Source of the DNA: Zelopaecilomyces penicillatus
Lineage: Eukaryota > Ascomycota > Sordariomycetes > Hypocreales > Pseudodiploosporaceae
Reading direction: 5' to 3'
Length of the DNA: 64,000 bases
NCBI GenBank assembly: GCA_005765155.1
Contig: VCCP01000008.1
Span: 1,116,001-1,180,000, forward strand
This document shows positions 53,866 to 64,000 of this stretch, in pieces. The notes below the pieces were generated by a model. It ran no database searches. It saw nothing but the letters and a program-made list of their open reading frames with translations, and was not told where the DNA came from. The position numbers and the translations under genes were made by a program. Within the stretch, counting starts at the first letter, position 1, and the number at the start of each line of letters is the position of its first letter.

Positions 53866-55833
53866 TCAATAATCAATCATGCCATGGTCATTGTCGGTAT
53901 CTATGTTGATGTTGAGATCTACGTCACTTGCGATGTGGCTCAAATCATCACAATCAGAAGGTGTAAATGCGGTTTGGGTGTCCGACCCGTACATGCCATC
54001 GGCAACTGCATATTCAGCTGCATTAGGTACGTCTGGGTAACCCGAGTAGTTGAAACTGCTGGGGTCATAAGGTGCAGCAGCCATCAGAGACTCGCCTAGG
54101 TTCAATCCGGGGCTCAGGGCGGAAGAAAAGCTTTGCCCAACAGACATACCAAAGCTTCCTTCACCAAAGTTGAGCTGTCCCATGCCCCCATTGCTCTGAT
54201 TAAAGAGCATGACAGGGTCAATCTCATGGGGGCTCTCTTCAATCTCGGCGAGCACGTCCTCGTTGCGCCCAGACTCAAGGATGGGGCCACCAGATTGATC
54301 GACCTCAACTTGAACCTCCGCAAACCACGGCTTGAGGTCGCACATGGCTGGCCAGTCACCCCCGCCCTTGCCGCCTCTCTTATCCTCTGACCGGGCTTTG
54401 CCCTTTCCCCGAGTAGGCTTGGGCTTAAAATGTGTACGACGCAAATGAGCGGCCGCGTTGTAGTAAGCCCCGTACTGCTTGCCGCTCGAACATGCTTTGC
54501 ATTTTGAAAGCGGATAAAGTATCTCAACATTGGACTCGGAGCCGGCATCGCGGCAGACATATTTTGTGACTGTGACCTTGTGTTTGGCATTCACATGGCG
54601 TCGCAGCTCATGTTCGCCACGAAAGCCTTCAGGATGGTCGTTGCACAGGGTGCATACGACTTTGGGGTGCACTGGGCGTCGATACTTGGACTTATTGAGG
54701 GCCACCTTGCCGTGTTTGCCAGAAGAGCGACCACCTGGAGAGGCATTGGGTTTGGGTGCAATAGAGGCCCTCCCATTGATGACGGTTCTTTCCAACGCCT
54801 CCCTAGCACGGCGACGCACGCTGGAGGTAGACTTGATGCTGACACCACTAGTAGCGGATTCAGATCGTTCCATATCCGGTGCGAATAACATATTGGGATT
54901 GAGTCCCATGGACTGGTACTCCTGAGGCGGCATCGAGTACGGGAAACTCTCACCGATGGCCATGAGGGATTGACTGTGGTCTCCAGCCTTCCACTCGGAG
55001 TTGGTAATGGTACCAGTGGATGAAGAGCCCACGGTGTCATCTTCCATCATGATATCAGTGTTCTGCGAGGCGTATGAGCTGCGTCGTATCATGCCAATAC
55101 CGGCAATATTGCTCAAGGCGCTGTTGTCCCGAGTCATGGGCACAGGCGCGTCTGGTGCCGATGAGGCGGATATCATAGACGGAGGAGCTGTGGGCGTCAG
55201 GCTTCTGCAAATGTCATTGGGAGAAAAGCCCGTGCCTGTCGAGTCCAAGTATGGTTTCCCCATTGACAGGGCGCTTGTCGTCAGATAATCGCTAGGGTTG
55301 ATGCCAACATCAAGGAGACCCAAATCATCTGCGGAGGTAGGGAAAAGATACTGGGCCGATTGTGCTACAGATGGAGGCAGGCCATGTCGAGATGGGTTCA
55401 TTCGTCGTGGCCAGGCCGGCTGCATACCGGGCTCAGAGCGATTCGATACACTGCGACGCATTGCCTGAGATGCAGAAGACTGCTGCTGCTGCTGCTGCTG
55501 TTGTTGCGGGGGTGAGAAGGCAACACGCGGCTGGCCAGCGAATCTGGTCTGGCCCTGTTGACGATTATGAATTGATGCACCTCGCCGCATGGCCAAGCCA
55601 GTGCGTTGGAGCTGTGGACTCATGGCCAAAGCAGCATCGTTGTGCGACAGACGTCGGGGGCGATTGTCGATGATGACATTATCGTTGTTGGCGGCAGCAA
55701 CAGCTCCAGATGCTGCGGGGGCTTGTTGGGCACAGAGGAGCTCAAGCTCAAGCTCCATGTTTCGTGCTCGCGCTCGGATGACCCCGAGCTCTCGTTGGAG
55801 CCACTGGACGTTGTCATCCTGGCGCTGGCTCAT
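53866..55833 (-). CDS. C2H2 zinc-finger transcription regulator
   Basis: Nuclear regulator of 655 residues in one exon, ATG at 55833. N-terminus MSQRQDDNVQWLQRELGVIR with a predicted coiled coil up to about residue 35, then a long disordered Ser/Gln/Pro region with a poly-Gln tract (about 110-118). Zinc-binding region: finger 1 about residues 394-418 (Cys394, Cys397, His413, His418; VCTLCNDHPEGFRGEHELRR) and finger 2 about 445-467 (Cys445, Cys448, His463, His467; KCKACSSGKQYGAYYNAAAH), the second with an atypical YNAAAHLRRTH core. Basic GKGKARSEDKRGGKGGG follows, then an acidic C-terminus that could activate transcription. Downstream targets unknown. A very long 5' region (8 kb to the window end) suggests complex control. 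Confidence 0.85.
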   Translation of the reverse strand: MSQRQDDNVQWLQRELGVIRARARNMELELELLCAQQAPAASGAVAAANNDNVIIDNRPRRLSHNDAALAMSPQLQRTGLAMRRGASIHNRQQGQTRFAGQPRVAFSPPQQQQQQQQQSSASQAMRRSVSNRSEPGMQPAWPRRMNPSRHGLPPSVAQSAQYLFPTSADDLGLLDVGINPSDYLTTSALSMGKPYLDSTGTGFSPNDICRSLTPTAPPSMISASSAPDAPVPMTRDNSALSNIAGIGMIRRSSYASQNTDIMMEDDTVGSSSTGTITNSEWKAGDHSQSLMAIGESFPYSMPPQEYQSMGLNPNMLFAPDMERSESATSGVSIKSTSSVRRRAREALERTVINGRASIAPKPNASPGGRSSGKHGKVALNKSKYRRPVHPKVVCTLCNDHPEGFRGEHELRRHVNAKHKVTVTKYVCRDAGSESNVEILYPLSKCKACSSGKQYGAYYNAAAHLRRTHFKPKPTRGKGKARSEDKRGGKGGGDWPAMCDLKPWFAEVQVEVDQSGGPILESGRNEDVLAEIEESPHEIDPVMLFNQSNGGMGQLNFGEGSFGMSVGQSFSSALSPGLNLGESLMAAAPYDPSSFNYSGYPDVPNAAEYAVADGMYGSDTQTAFTPSDCDDLSHIASDVDLNINIDTDNDHGMIDY

Positions 55834-56792
55834 GGTGAACGCACCGTCGCAGAGGAGGCCGTGCGCGACCTTGTCGATGATGGATGGGCGGGAGATTGTG
55901 GGGATGATCTGAGTCTAGCGGGAGCGAGGTGGAGGCGACGAAGAAAAGGGAGAGCGATGACACCCGTCGATGACGACTAGCGGCGGGCATTCAATGGTGA
56001 GACACCCGGGTTGGTCAAGAGGGAATACCTGATATCGACACGGCTGCGTTGAGTTGGCGGCGAGACTTGGGCGATGAAGAAAGACGGAAAGATGAGGGTT
56101 GGGGATGATGGGTCGGAAGCGGTGCACAGGCAAAACAAAAAGACGAATAAATGATTGACGGCGAGCGCACACAAGAGGGATTGAGGAAACAAAGTAGAGT
56201 ACAAGTCGCAGCAGGTAATGGCGGTTAAGGTAAGTATGCAAATAAGGTTGTATTGGTAGTAGCAGTCTTGGAGAAAAAGGGAAGAAGGAAGAAGGAAGAG
56301 AGAGAGAAGCGGACGAGTCGACAAGAGTGGGAGCAGCAGACTGATATGTATGAGATGGATGTGTGGGTGGGTTGTCTGTCTGTCAGTCGGTGGTGCTGAG
56401 TTGTCTATCTGTCTGTGTGTGGTGCAGTAGGTAAGGTAGTTGATGTATAGAGGTGGTGGAGGTGGTGGTTAGGGGTTGGGCAGTGGAGGCACTGCGTTGT
56501 TGCTGCTCTGCGTTGTACTGTAGGGATGCTGCAGGTGTGTTGTAGGCGTGCTTTAGGCGCGGTGTAGGTGCAAGACCGCTATAACAAATGCCGTCTTTGG
56601 CCGTCTGATGCTCTTCCAGTCCAAGACACGGACGGCTTCTGGGGGTCCCCAACTCTTATATCAACCTGACCGGAACCCTGACTGACCAGCCTGCGGGTGG
56701 AGTTGTGGCGTAGCGTAGAGTGAGAGAGAGAGAGAGTGTGTGGGCAAAAGAGGAGGGGGGTGTGCAGGATAACAGCCCAGGTGGAGACTGAA

Positions 56793-56820
56793 GGTTGACG
56801 GTTGACGGTTGACGGTTGGC
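56793..56820. repeat. GGTTGAC heptamer repeat
   Basis: Three tandem GGTTGAC units and a fourth GGTTGGC. A nearby GGTTGTCAACC (56851-56861) is a palindromic relative. In the upstream region of the C2H2 gene; possible regulator sites. Confidence 0.75.
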
Positions 56821-56870
56821 GGGCAAGACGGAGGGGGTCCGACGTAATTGGGTTGTCAACCGTAAAGTGT

Positions 56871-56897
56871 CTATCGTGCCTATCGTGCCTATCGTGC
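56871..56897. repeat. CTATCGTGC nonamer repeat
   Basis: Three perfect tandem 9-bp units CTATCGTGC directly after the GGTTGTCAACC palindrome, upstream of the C2H2 gene. Confidence 0.8.
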
Positions 56898-59800
56898 CTT
56901 TCGCGTGTGTCCTTGAATGGGAATGTTGATGTTGATGTTGCTGTAGATTTTCCAGTGTTGAATAGTGTAGTGTATCTTGTATGGTGTAGTTGCTGTGTAT
57001 GCTGAAGTCTTCGCTAACCAGTTGGTCAATGTTGGCTGTTGGCAGTTGGTTGTTGGCGAGAGAGAGAGAGTTGAGAGTTGCGGGGAAATCTCATCAGACG
57101 AGAAATCGATGGGATGGTGACGGCTACTTGTAGAAAAACGACGATAGGAGTATGTGTCTCTTTTTTTTTAAGGCGGCAAAGTACGGTGTAAACTTTTTTT
57201 TGGGCAAGGCGATGAAAAGTAGCTGGCATGGCATGGCATGGCCGGCAAGGGATTCTCATTTTTTAAGGGGGCGTGGGCAATCGAATTGGATGGTGGTCGC
57301 CACAGATCCTGGGGGTAGATTCCACTGAACACACGCGACAGGCAAAATGTCCCGTCACCGTCACTCGTTGAAAAAACGGCACAAAAGACGAGTGCCAGAG
57401 CGCGGCTCCGCCAAAAACCAAAAGCCCAAAGCCCAGGAAAAAACACCACGGAGAGCAAGAAACAAGGTATCGCATGCCGTACCTGTATACCCTCCAAGCA
57501 CACACAAGTGTACACATGCCGTGCCCCCGCCGCCATCCCAATCTCCGCGTATCTCCAGCGCATCTGGGGCTGTACCCAAGACCCGGCACCGCGCTTCAAG
57601 TCCCAAAACAAGGGAGAGAGACACACGCCACCAGCGGATTGTCTTTTTAGTGAGCTGCTGCTGCTGCTCTCGACAGCCGCGACTTTGGCCACTTGGGCTA
57701 GCATGACACGATTGCCGCCAAGAGAGATGGATCAGCAATCATGGCGTGAGCCGGACATGCCAGGGATGCCAGCTCCAACAGGGATGTTGCTGTGATGCGG
57801 CTGCTGATTTCATGGACCTCCCTAACCTCCAGCTGGTGTGAAGTAAGTGATGCTCGCCAGCAGCACGCCTGAGTGAGAAGAAATCCAGGGCGGCCAGGGA
57901 TGGCAACGGCAGCAGACGGGGGGGGCAGACGCAGACGCAGCCCGAGATTTGATGTCCAGCCAGCCATCCAATCATTCCATCCAGCTAGCTAGCGGGCTTT
58001 GTTCCAGTAGCGGCGTTGAAGCATGGCAAACGTTGGCGTGTGGCTCTCCCGTGTCTTGGGGACAAAGTCGTGGGGTGTCATGTCTTGGCCTGTGGGCACT
58101 GGGGGGGGTTCAGTCATTTGTGTTGTTTTGGGGGAATTTTTCTTGTCTCCGAGGAGCAGAGCAAAAGTGAGGTGAGACAAGGGCCCATGGCAAGCGAGAC
58201 AGACAAAGAGGCGACCGAAAAGAAAAAGATGCCAAAAAAGACAAAACGAGAAAGCAAAAAACAAAAGACATGCTTGGCGTCGATGGAACTCGGCAGCCTA
58301 GCACCTTGGCCCATTGTTGGGTTCCATCCAGCGGCGGGGGGCCCTGTGGGAAAAAACACAACACTTACACCGAACGAAAAGGGGAAACGATGAACTCTTT
58401 TTTTACACAGACAGACAGGCCTCGGCGCAAACAACTTTATTTTTTCACCTCGGCCAATACGAAAAAAAAAAAAAAGGTCGATACACCTGTAAATAGAATA
58501 CGCAGCCAGTTCGGCCCTGGAAAAGCGCTGCCTAAACGCAACAAATCCCCTCCGCGTCTCTTATTAAAGCAACCTGGGATCAATGTGCCGTAAAAGACAG
58601 TACCTACCTAGGAGTTGTCCCCTCGACTTACACACATTTACATACGTGGCAGGCAGGTCTGGTGGCGCGCGTAAATGAGAGAAATGAGCAAGAAAATGAA
58701 AAGAAACCCGGAAGCCGGTTCAGGGCGCGCCCACCGTTCCCGGATCCCAAGCCAAGGAACAGATTTCCTCAAAATCATTTTTCTGTTTTCTTCATAGGGG
58801 ATGGTTGATACAGTAGACTAAAAGAAAGCCAATGCATGGCACGGCGTTCCTTAACACGCCCCCTTTTTTTCTCAATTCCTGTCCGGCTCTCTTCAACTAT
58901 CTTTCTTGCTCTGGCTTCCCCCACCCCCCTCATCATCATCGCCCGTAGCCATCAATCCCCCGTCACCCCCATCTGTACACCCGCCCCCCCGGGTCATGTC
59001 AGGTCATTGTCACCATCGTGGGAATTTTGTGACAAGGAGAGTAGCCTCGCCCATCCACCCGCCACAGCTTCCGGAAAACCCCACCCACCCACACACCCCC
59101 CCTTTTGGCCTTGTACACACGCCCATCCGCTCCCAGGGTTTTTCCAATTTTTTTTGGCCCTTACCGTATCTTTGGCTCTTGTTTCTATTCTCTTAGGGGG
59201 TCCGAAAAAAAAGGAGATGATGCACACACACACACATGCATAGATGTCCAACCAACTGCACATGTGTGCGTTTTGTGTCAGTGTGTGTTACTGGACTGCA
59301 CACTTGTGTGTGTGTGCCTGTGTGTGAGAATGAGACACCCGTTCCTCCGGGGAGCAGGAACCGACTTCACCACTCCTGCATTTGTTTCTTTTTCTTTCTG
59401 TTTCATTCTGTTATGCTTTTTCCAGTCATTCTTCTCATTTTCTACATCGATTTGTTCACTTTTCTTATTATTACCTAATTGCCTGATGGCACCGCCACAA
59501 AAGGCATCTGCGTCAGTGTCGTACACCCAGACTCGTGAATCGGACAAACCACCAGCCTGGTTATTGCTGAGAAAACCAACATTGGCCAACTAACCTTGCC
59601 GACAAATAATATCACTAGGCTGTGTGACCGTCCGCGCAGATATCATCCTTCCGTGTCAGTGTCATTTTAGCTCCAAACTCTATACAACAGATATTAGTTA
59701 CAATCCGTAAAGTAACAAAGTCTAGGCGAGGCAGGGTAGGGGGGGAAACAAACATAACCCTACGATGTCATCAAATAGCCATCCCTTGTTACCCTTTCGA

Positions 59801-62800
59801 GGCAATTATTATTAGCAGCTTCAATATTACCCGGTCGGAAGTTATCCTATGTGTTGGCTAGGGTATTTACAAGGAGTTGATGGGGACCACGGCCCACGAC
59901 TACGGTTCAGCCATCGGTACCCCCCCTTGCCTACAGCAGCCAGCCAGCCATTTCTCATGTTATAATAATATTTGTTTCGGCTGCATTTGGCTGAGTCAAG
60001 AAATCCGCGATACCGAGCGATCAAACTAGTCTCGCCGCGCTCCCGCTGGCGCCCCAATCACAAGTGGAGACATGTTGCAACGGGTGATCGAGATGCATCG
60101 TATGCGGGCTCGGTGACAGCATCGTGGCTGCGTCCCGAGCCTATTGGGGGGAGGTGGAGGGGCATAACTTGACCTTGTTGACGTTTTTTCGCCTCCGGCT
60201 TCCCAACGGCCCTTCTTTTGGTACAGACAGGTGGATAGATAGACAATTAGATGGGCCGCCTTGCCGATGACAGCGTCGTTTTGAAGATTTAGAGTACGGC
60301 GGGGCAGACAAACAAGCGACCTTGCATGCTCAATTCTAAAGTTTGAGAGACGCTCATTGCCATCCAGCATCGCCACCTTCGTAAGGGACTTAATACGCCC
60401 TGAAATTACAACAAAGAAGACCGCGCTAACTCACAATTGATGGCCACACGGGGAGGCTCACGGGGAGGCGGAGGGGCACTTTACACACAAATTTCCTTAT
60501 CAGCGACTGCCGGTAGGTGGAACGCGTGGGCGCCGAAATGGAATGTGGAGGGGGAAACGGGGGGGAGGAGGGAGGCGGCGAGGAGCGATGACGGCGACGC
60601 GTCCCTTATCATCGACTTGCTTATCGTTGTCTTATCATAGGCATGCGATAGGGAACAAACACAAAATGGGCTTGGCTTCAGTGACTGATGATGGTTGGTG
60701 AATGGTTGAATGACCAGGGGGCGGGCACAAGAAGGCGTTGACGTCTGACCTCGTCAAAGTCTCTTGCTAGCGTTTCTGGAGTTGTTTGGAGAGATTCTAA
60801 CTGAAGCGGTTGCTGCGCCTCGGCCTTGGCATGCCGAAACTCCCATCCCAGCAAAAAGCGACTATTTGCAAAAGAGAGCCCAACTAATAACAAGGAGTGA
60901 AATGAATGAGAAGAAACAAAACGACCTCGGTCGGCTTCGGCAAGTTTCTTGTGCCGCTGCTCTTGTGCTGCTTCGTCCGGACCAAAGGGCCTGGACCACG
61001 TGAGCCTCATTCTGGGTTTCTTGTTCATTGTCATCTTTGCTACTATTATCCCCTTGCTCGCTTCTTCCCTGTCTGCGCCGGATTCGTTGCCAAGCCCCCG
61101 CCATGCTAGGAGCGAAAGAGAGCCAGTGGGCAATAGAACAGCCGTACACGCTGTGCGTTGTTGCTTGCTTACTTGCTGCTAACTGCTGCACGGCACGGCA
61201 CCCCTTTTTTTTCGCTGGCTTTGCTGGGCCGCGTGTGCTGTACATGAGAGTTGGTTTGTTCGTTCGTCTCTTCTTTGCCTAATAAAGGGATAGACTCTCT
61301 TGTCCCTGCGCTTTTTTTACTGCAGAAATAAGCGTAGTATGCGAGGTGCCTCCCCCGGGAGTTGTTCCTCTTGGTTCTATGGGCGTCTGCCCAACGTTGT
61401 AACAGCAGCAGTAGCAGCAGAAAGACTATAGTACGTAGGTAGACTGACTACGAAAAGTACGTAAATACGTACATACCTACCTTGTCGGTTGATGCCTGTG
61501 AAGAAGTGAGGCAAGCACAGCAATGAATGGCTTGCATAGGCCCACAAAGGAGAATTGATTGGCGAGCCTTGGAGCCTCTCTACCCCCCTTGTTCAGTGAG
61601 GCTGGCGAAGCAGCAACCAGAAGGGGTGTGTGTGTGTTGATTGGGGGGGGGGGGGGGGGGAGCTTGGCCCACACCCCCATGCAGCGACCCGTTTTTGACA
61701 GCTGGACAGACAGACACAAAGCCCAGCTTGGGGTTTGGCGATCAGCAAATGGAGATGAGATGAGAGTTACGAGTACGTATTAGTTACTAATTAAGTAGCC
61801 AGATAGAGTGGGGGAGGCCTGTATACCCACGGAGTTGTGTTGTTTGAGCCAATAGGGGGAGTTACTTTTGGACTTTCAGTTACCATTAGAAATCAAGGGA
61901 GAGGAGCGCGGCTCTGCAGCTGGATATGGCGTGGCCCTGTTTCGGTTTTGAGAGCGGGCTGATGACGGAAAAGTGCTACGTACTTTACATGCCTAGATGC
62001 ATATGCTTCTTTTTACACGCAGCAACTCTGTAAAGTCGGTTGTTGTATTTGAGTTAACAACAGCAGACAACTGCCAAATGCGGTGTACTCTTTTAGTGGG
62101 TCAATCGTTAGAACACCACACTAAAAGAAACCGGTAACGGTGGTGAGTTTCGTTGATAATCGTTTTAGTTGTGAGTATTAGTTGTCGATTGTTTTAGGAG
62201 ATTGCGTGGGGCGCTGGTGGGGATGGCCGCCGCCTTGTTGTGGCTTTTTTCTTTCTTTCTTTCTTTCTATGGTGATCTTTAGGATGGCGGGGGGGTTGTT
62301 TCTCAATTCGTACACCTGTCGCGAATGCGGAGCCGAAAATAGCGGCAACTCCACATAAAGAAACGGTGCTTGAGGCGTTGTATCTCTGTATCTTTGTATT
62401 CTTAGTTTTGCTCTGGAGGAGGGTCTAGACTACGAAGATCATCAGATGGATCGACATGGAATGACGCCCCAGGCGGGCCTCACAATGAAACAAGGGATAG
62501 GCTTGGCGAGCCAAAGATGAATGTTCTTCAACGAGATCCGACCAATACGAAAAAAAAAGGGGGAGCTGGGCGATCGGAGCCAGGGAAATGAGAGGATCAG
62601 CAAAGAGTCGAGAACACGTTGTAGAATATTTATTTTTATTTCTGTTTTGATACACTTAGTTAGACCAACGAAGCTGAAAAGCGGCAATGCACGGACTTGG
62701 GTGAAGAGAGTTCGGAGGAGTGAGAGTGAGTGAATGTGGCGGGCGTTTGTGGCGGGTCGCCGGGTGGTGCCACAATCCCATGAAACGCCCTGTTTTCTTT

Positions 62801-64000
62801 TTTTGTTAGGGTGTGCCAAGAAGTGTGAGCATGATATTGCAAAAAAGTTGGTGATTTGAATTAGGCTTTGGGTCTAGAATTTTTGGAAGAGCAAGGGGAA
62901 AAGACAACATAAGATTTGAAATGAGCGGATATCCCGTGGGGCGTTGTCGTGATCCAACTTTTGCTCCCGTGGAAGTGAATTGTTCACCTGGTCCCCCGGT
63001 CCATCTTTGCCAAGCACATGAATTCCATACATACGTACATACGTACAGCACATACAGTACGCGTATCCTCTCAGATCATGGCTAGTTCTACTGTGTGGCT
63101 GAAATGGGTAAACGGACGATCTTTGGTAGGAGAGGACAGGGGGGGTCTCCTGGCGCGCGTGCGAGGTGCATTTCCTCGCCCCTCTCGCTCGGCTACAAAT
63201 CGAAATAGCCGCGCTGATGTGTCCTTGTCCTTGTCACCTTTTTTTGTCTTTTTCGTGATTTGATTTGATTTGATTTGATACGATTCTGTCTTATCCTTGT
63301 ATCTTGAAATCCTACCCAAAGTGGAGAGCTCGGATCCATCTCCGAGTATCCTTTTTTTTTCCTTGGCTCTGATGGGTTTTCCTGTGCACACACCCCCCCT
63401 CAATATGAAGCGACCACATGGTTTTGCCACCTCAAGTCTTTAAAAAAAATGCTATGCTTTCTGGAGCTGCTCGTAAAAGAATTCCCCGGGTTTAGTACGC
63501 GGGGTTACCATATTGTTTTATTTGTGTTGCAAACACTGTGGGTAAAAGTGACGATTCATGGCCAAGCACTAAATGAGGTCATACAATGGCATTGTTCAAA
63601 TAAGTAATACAAATCATTTGATTCGGGGAGAAGGTACCTTGTTAGTGACGACAGGCTTTACGCGTCTATCTCGGGGTTATCAATTGTGATATTAAAATCG
63701 TATCAGCACGTAAACCAGTGACGACTGACTGTAGGACTTGAGATCAAGGCCCGGAAGCAACGAGTTGCCGTGGAAAAGTCCTACACTGAGCTAACCAGCC
63801 AGAACTGCACAGAACTTCAGCCTGTATCAAAGATCTCACGTAGTCCTAGCCACACACAACGCTGACGACATCAAATAAAAATTCTCAGTCACCCAGCAAA
63901 CTCTCATGTCTGTCCGGATGCGGCCAGCCATGCATGCATGCATCTATGGCCTCTGCTGCCTCCCAATCCCTTCCCTCCCCTCCCCCAAGCTGCGCTCCTA

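Larger units (their letters stand above)
55834..64000. other. 8 kb gene desert upstream of the C2H2 regulator
   Basis: No coding region could be supported on either strand over 8.2 kb; all frames are short, low complexity or antisense to each other. Contents: GT/CT/GA-rich microsatellites, GGTTGAC heptamers (56793-56820), CTATCGTGC nonamers (56871-56897), CA/GT runs (about 59220-59330), an 18-G run (61643-61660), TTTC repeats near 62250 and TGATT repeats near 63255. Likely a very long promoter and leader for the C2H2 gene plus the start of another intergenic region; non-coding RNA genes cannot be excluded. Confidence 0.55.

Noticed and set aside
57168..57704. 178-codon minus-strand frame in the 8 kb desert
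   Set aside because: Overlapped by open frames in all other phases, no domain, low-complexity GC-rich DNA.
59220..59330. CA/GT-rich DNA as telomere or subtelomere signal
   Set aside because: Only dinucleotide microsatellites are seen; the TTAGGG repeat typical of filamentous ascomycete telomeres is absent.

Overview
The window reads as nuclear DNA of a filamentous ascomycete. Genes are split by short introns (about 50-190 nt) with GT..AG ends and CTAAC/CTGAC branch sites. The housekeeping proteins (EF-1 beta, Mn-SOD, GINS Psf3) look like Sordariomycete versions, probably Hypocreales; the species cannot be fixed from this window. Intergenic DNA is rich in microsatellites and homopolymers. I found no rRNA, tRNA, CRISPR array or bacterial-type operon. 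All exon coordinates were worked out by hand from splice signals and reading phase.

Region by region: (1) 2.3-6.4 kb: a six-exon Dal5/allantoate-type MFS permease (+) and a secreted RNase T1-type ribonuclease (-). (2) 7.6-10.7 kb: two very AT-rich blocks enclose a one-TM hypothetical gene and a divergent mitochondrial SdhC (succinate dehydrogenase cytochrome b subunit). (3) 13.1-22.2 kb: a Zn2Cys6 transcription factor (-), EF-1 beta (+), a ferric-reductase/FRE enzyme (-) and, divergent from it, a GPI-anchored DM13-domain protein (+). (4) 22.6-47.7 kb: an accessory region. It holds three paralogous HNH-domain genes in different states of decay, a family of tiny CCHC zinc-knuckle genes (four units, two broken) and six dispersed arrays of the same ~10-bp repeat. 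It also holds a Ty3/Gypsy RNase H remnant, a secreted protein of unknown family, a kinase-fold protein lacking key acidic residues, a membrane-protein gene with a nonsense codon, a Kex2-type precursor of a six-cysteine peptide, another six-cysteine secreted protein and a 2EXR protein. Mn-SOD (29.6-30.5 kb) is the only clear housekeeping gene inside it. (5) 48.1-55.8 kb: a small conserved-looking protein, GINS subunit Psf3 with a MluI-box promoter element, a multi-TM protein and a C2H2 zinc-finger regulator. (6) 55.8-64 kb: about 8 kb without a recognisable gene, probably a long regulatory/leader region plus simple repeats.

The most unusual signal lies between 40.4 and 47.7 kb (with an outlier at 22.6-25 kb). 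Zinc-knuckle mini-genes, in which an intron splits the knuckle at the same point and the introns look better conserved than the coding exons, alternate with HNH paralogues and decamer arrays. This looks like a lineage-specific, repeatedly duplicated module. Its function is unknown and any link between the parts is inference.
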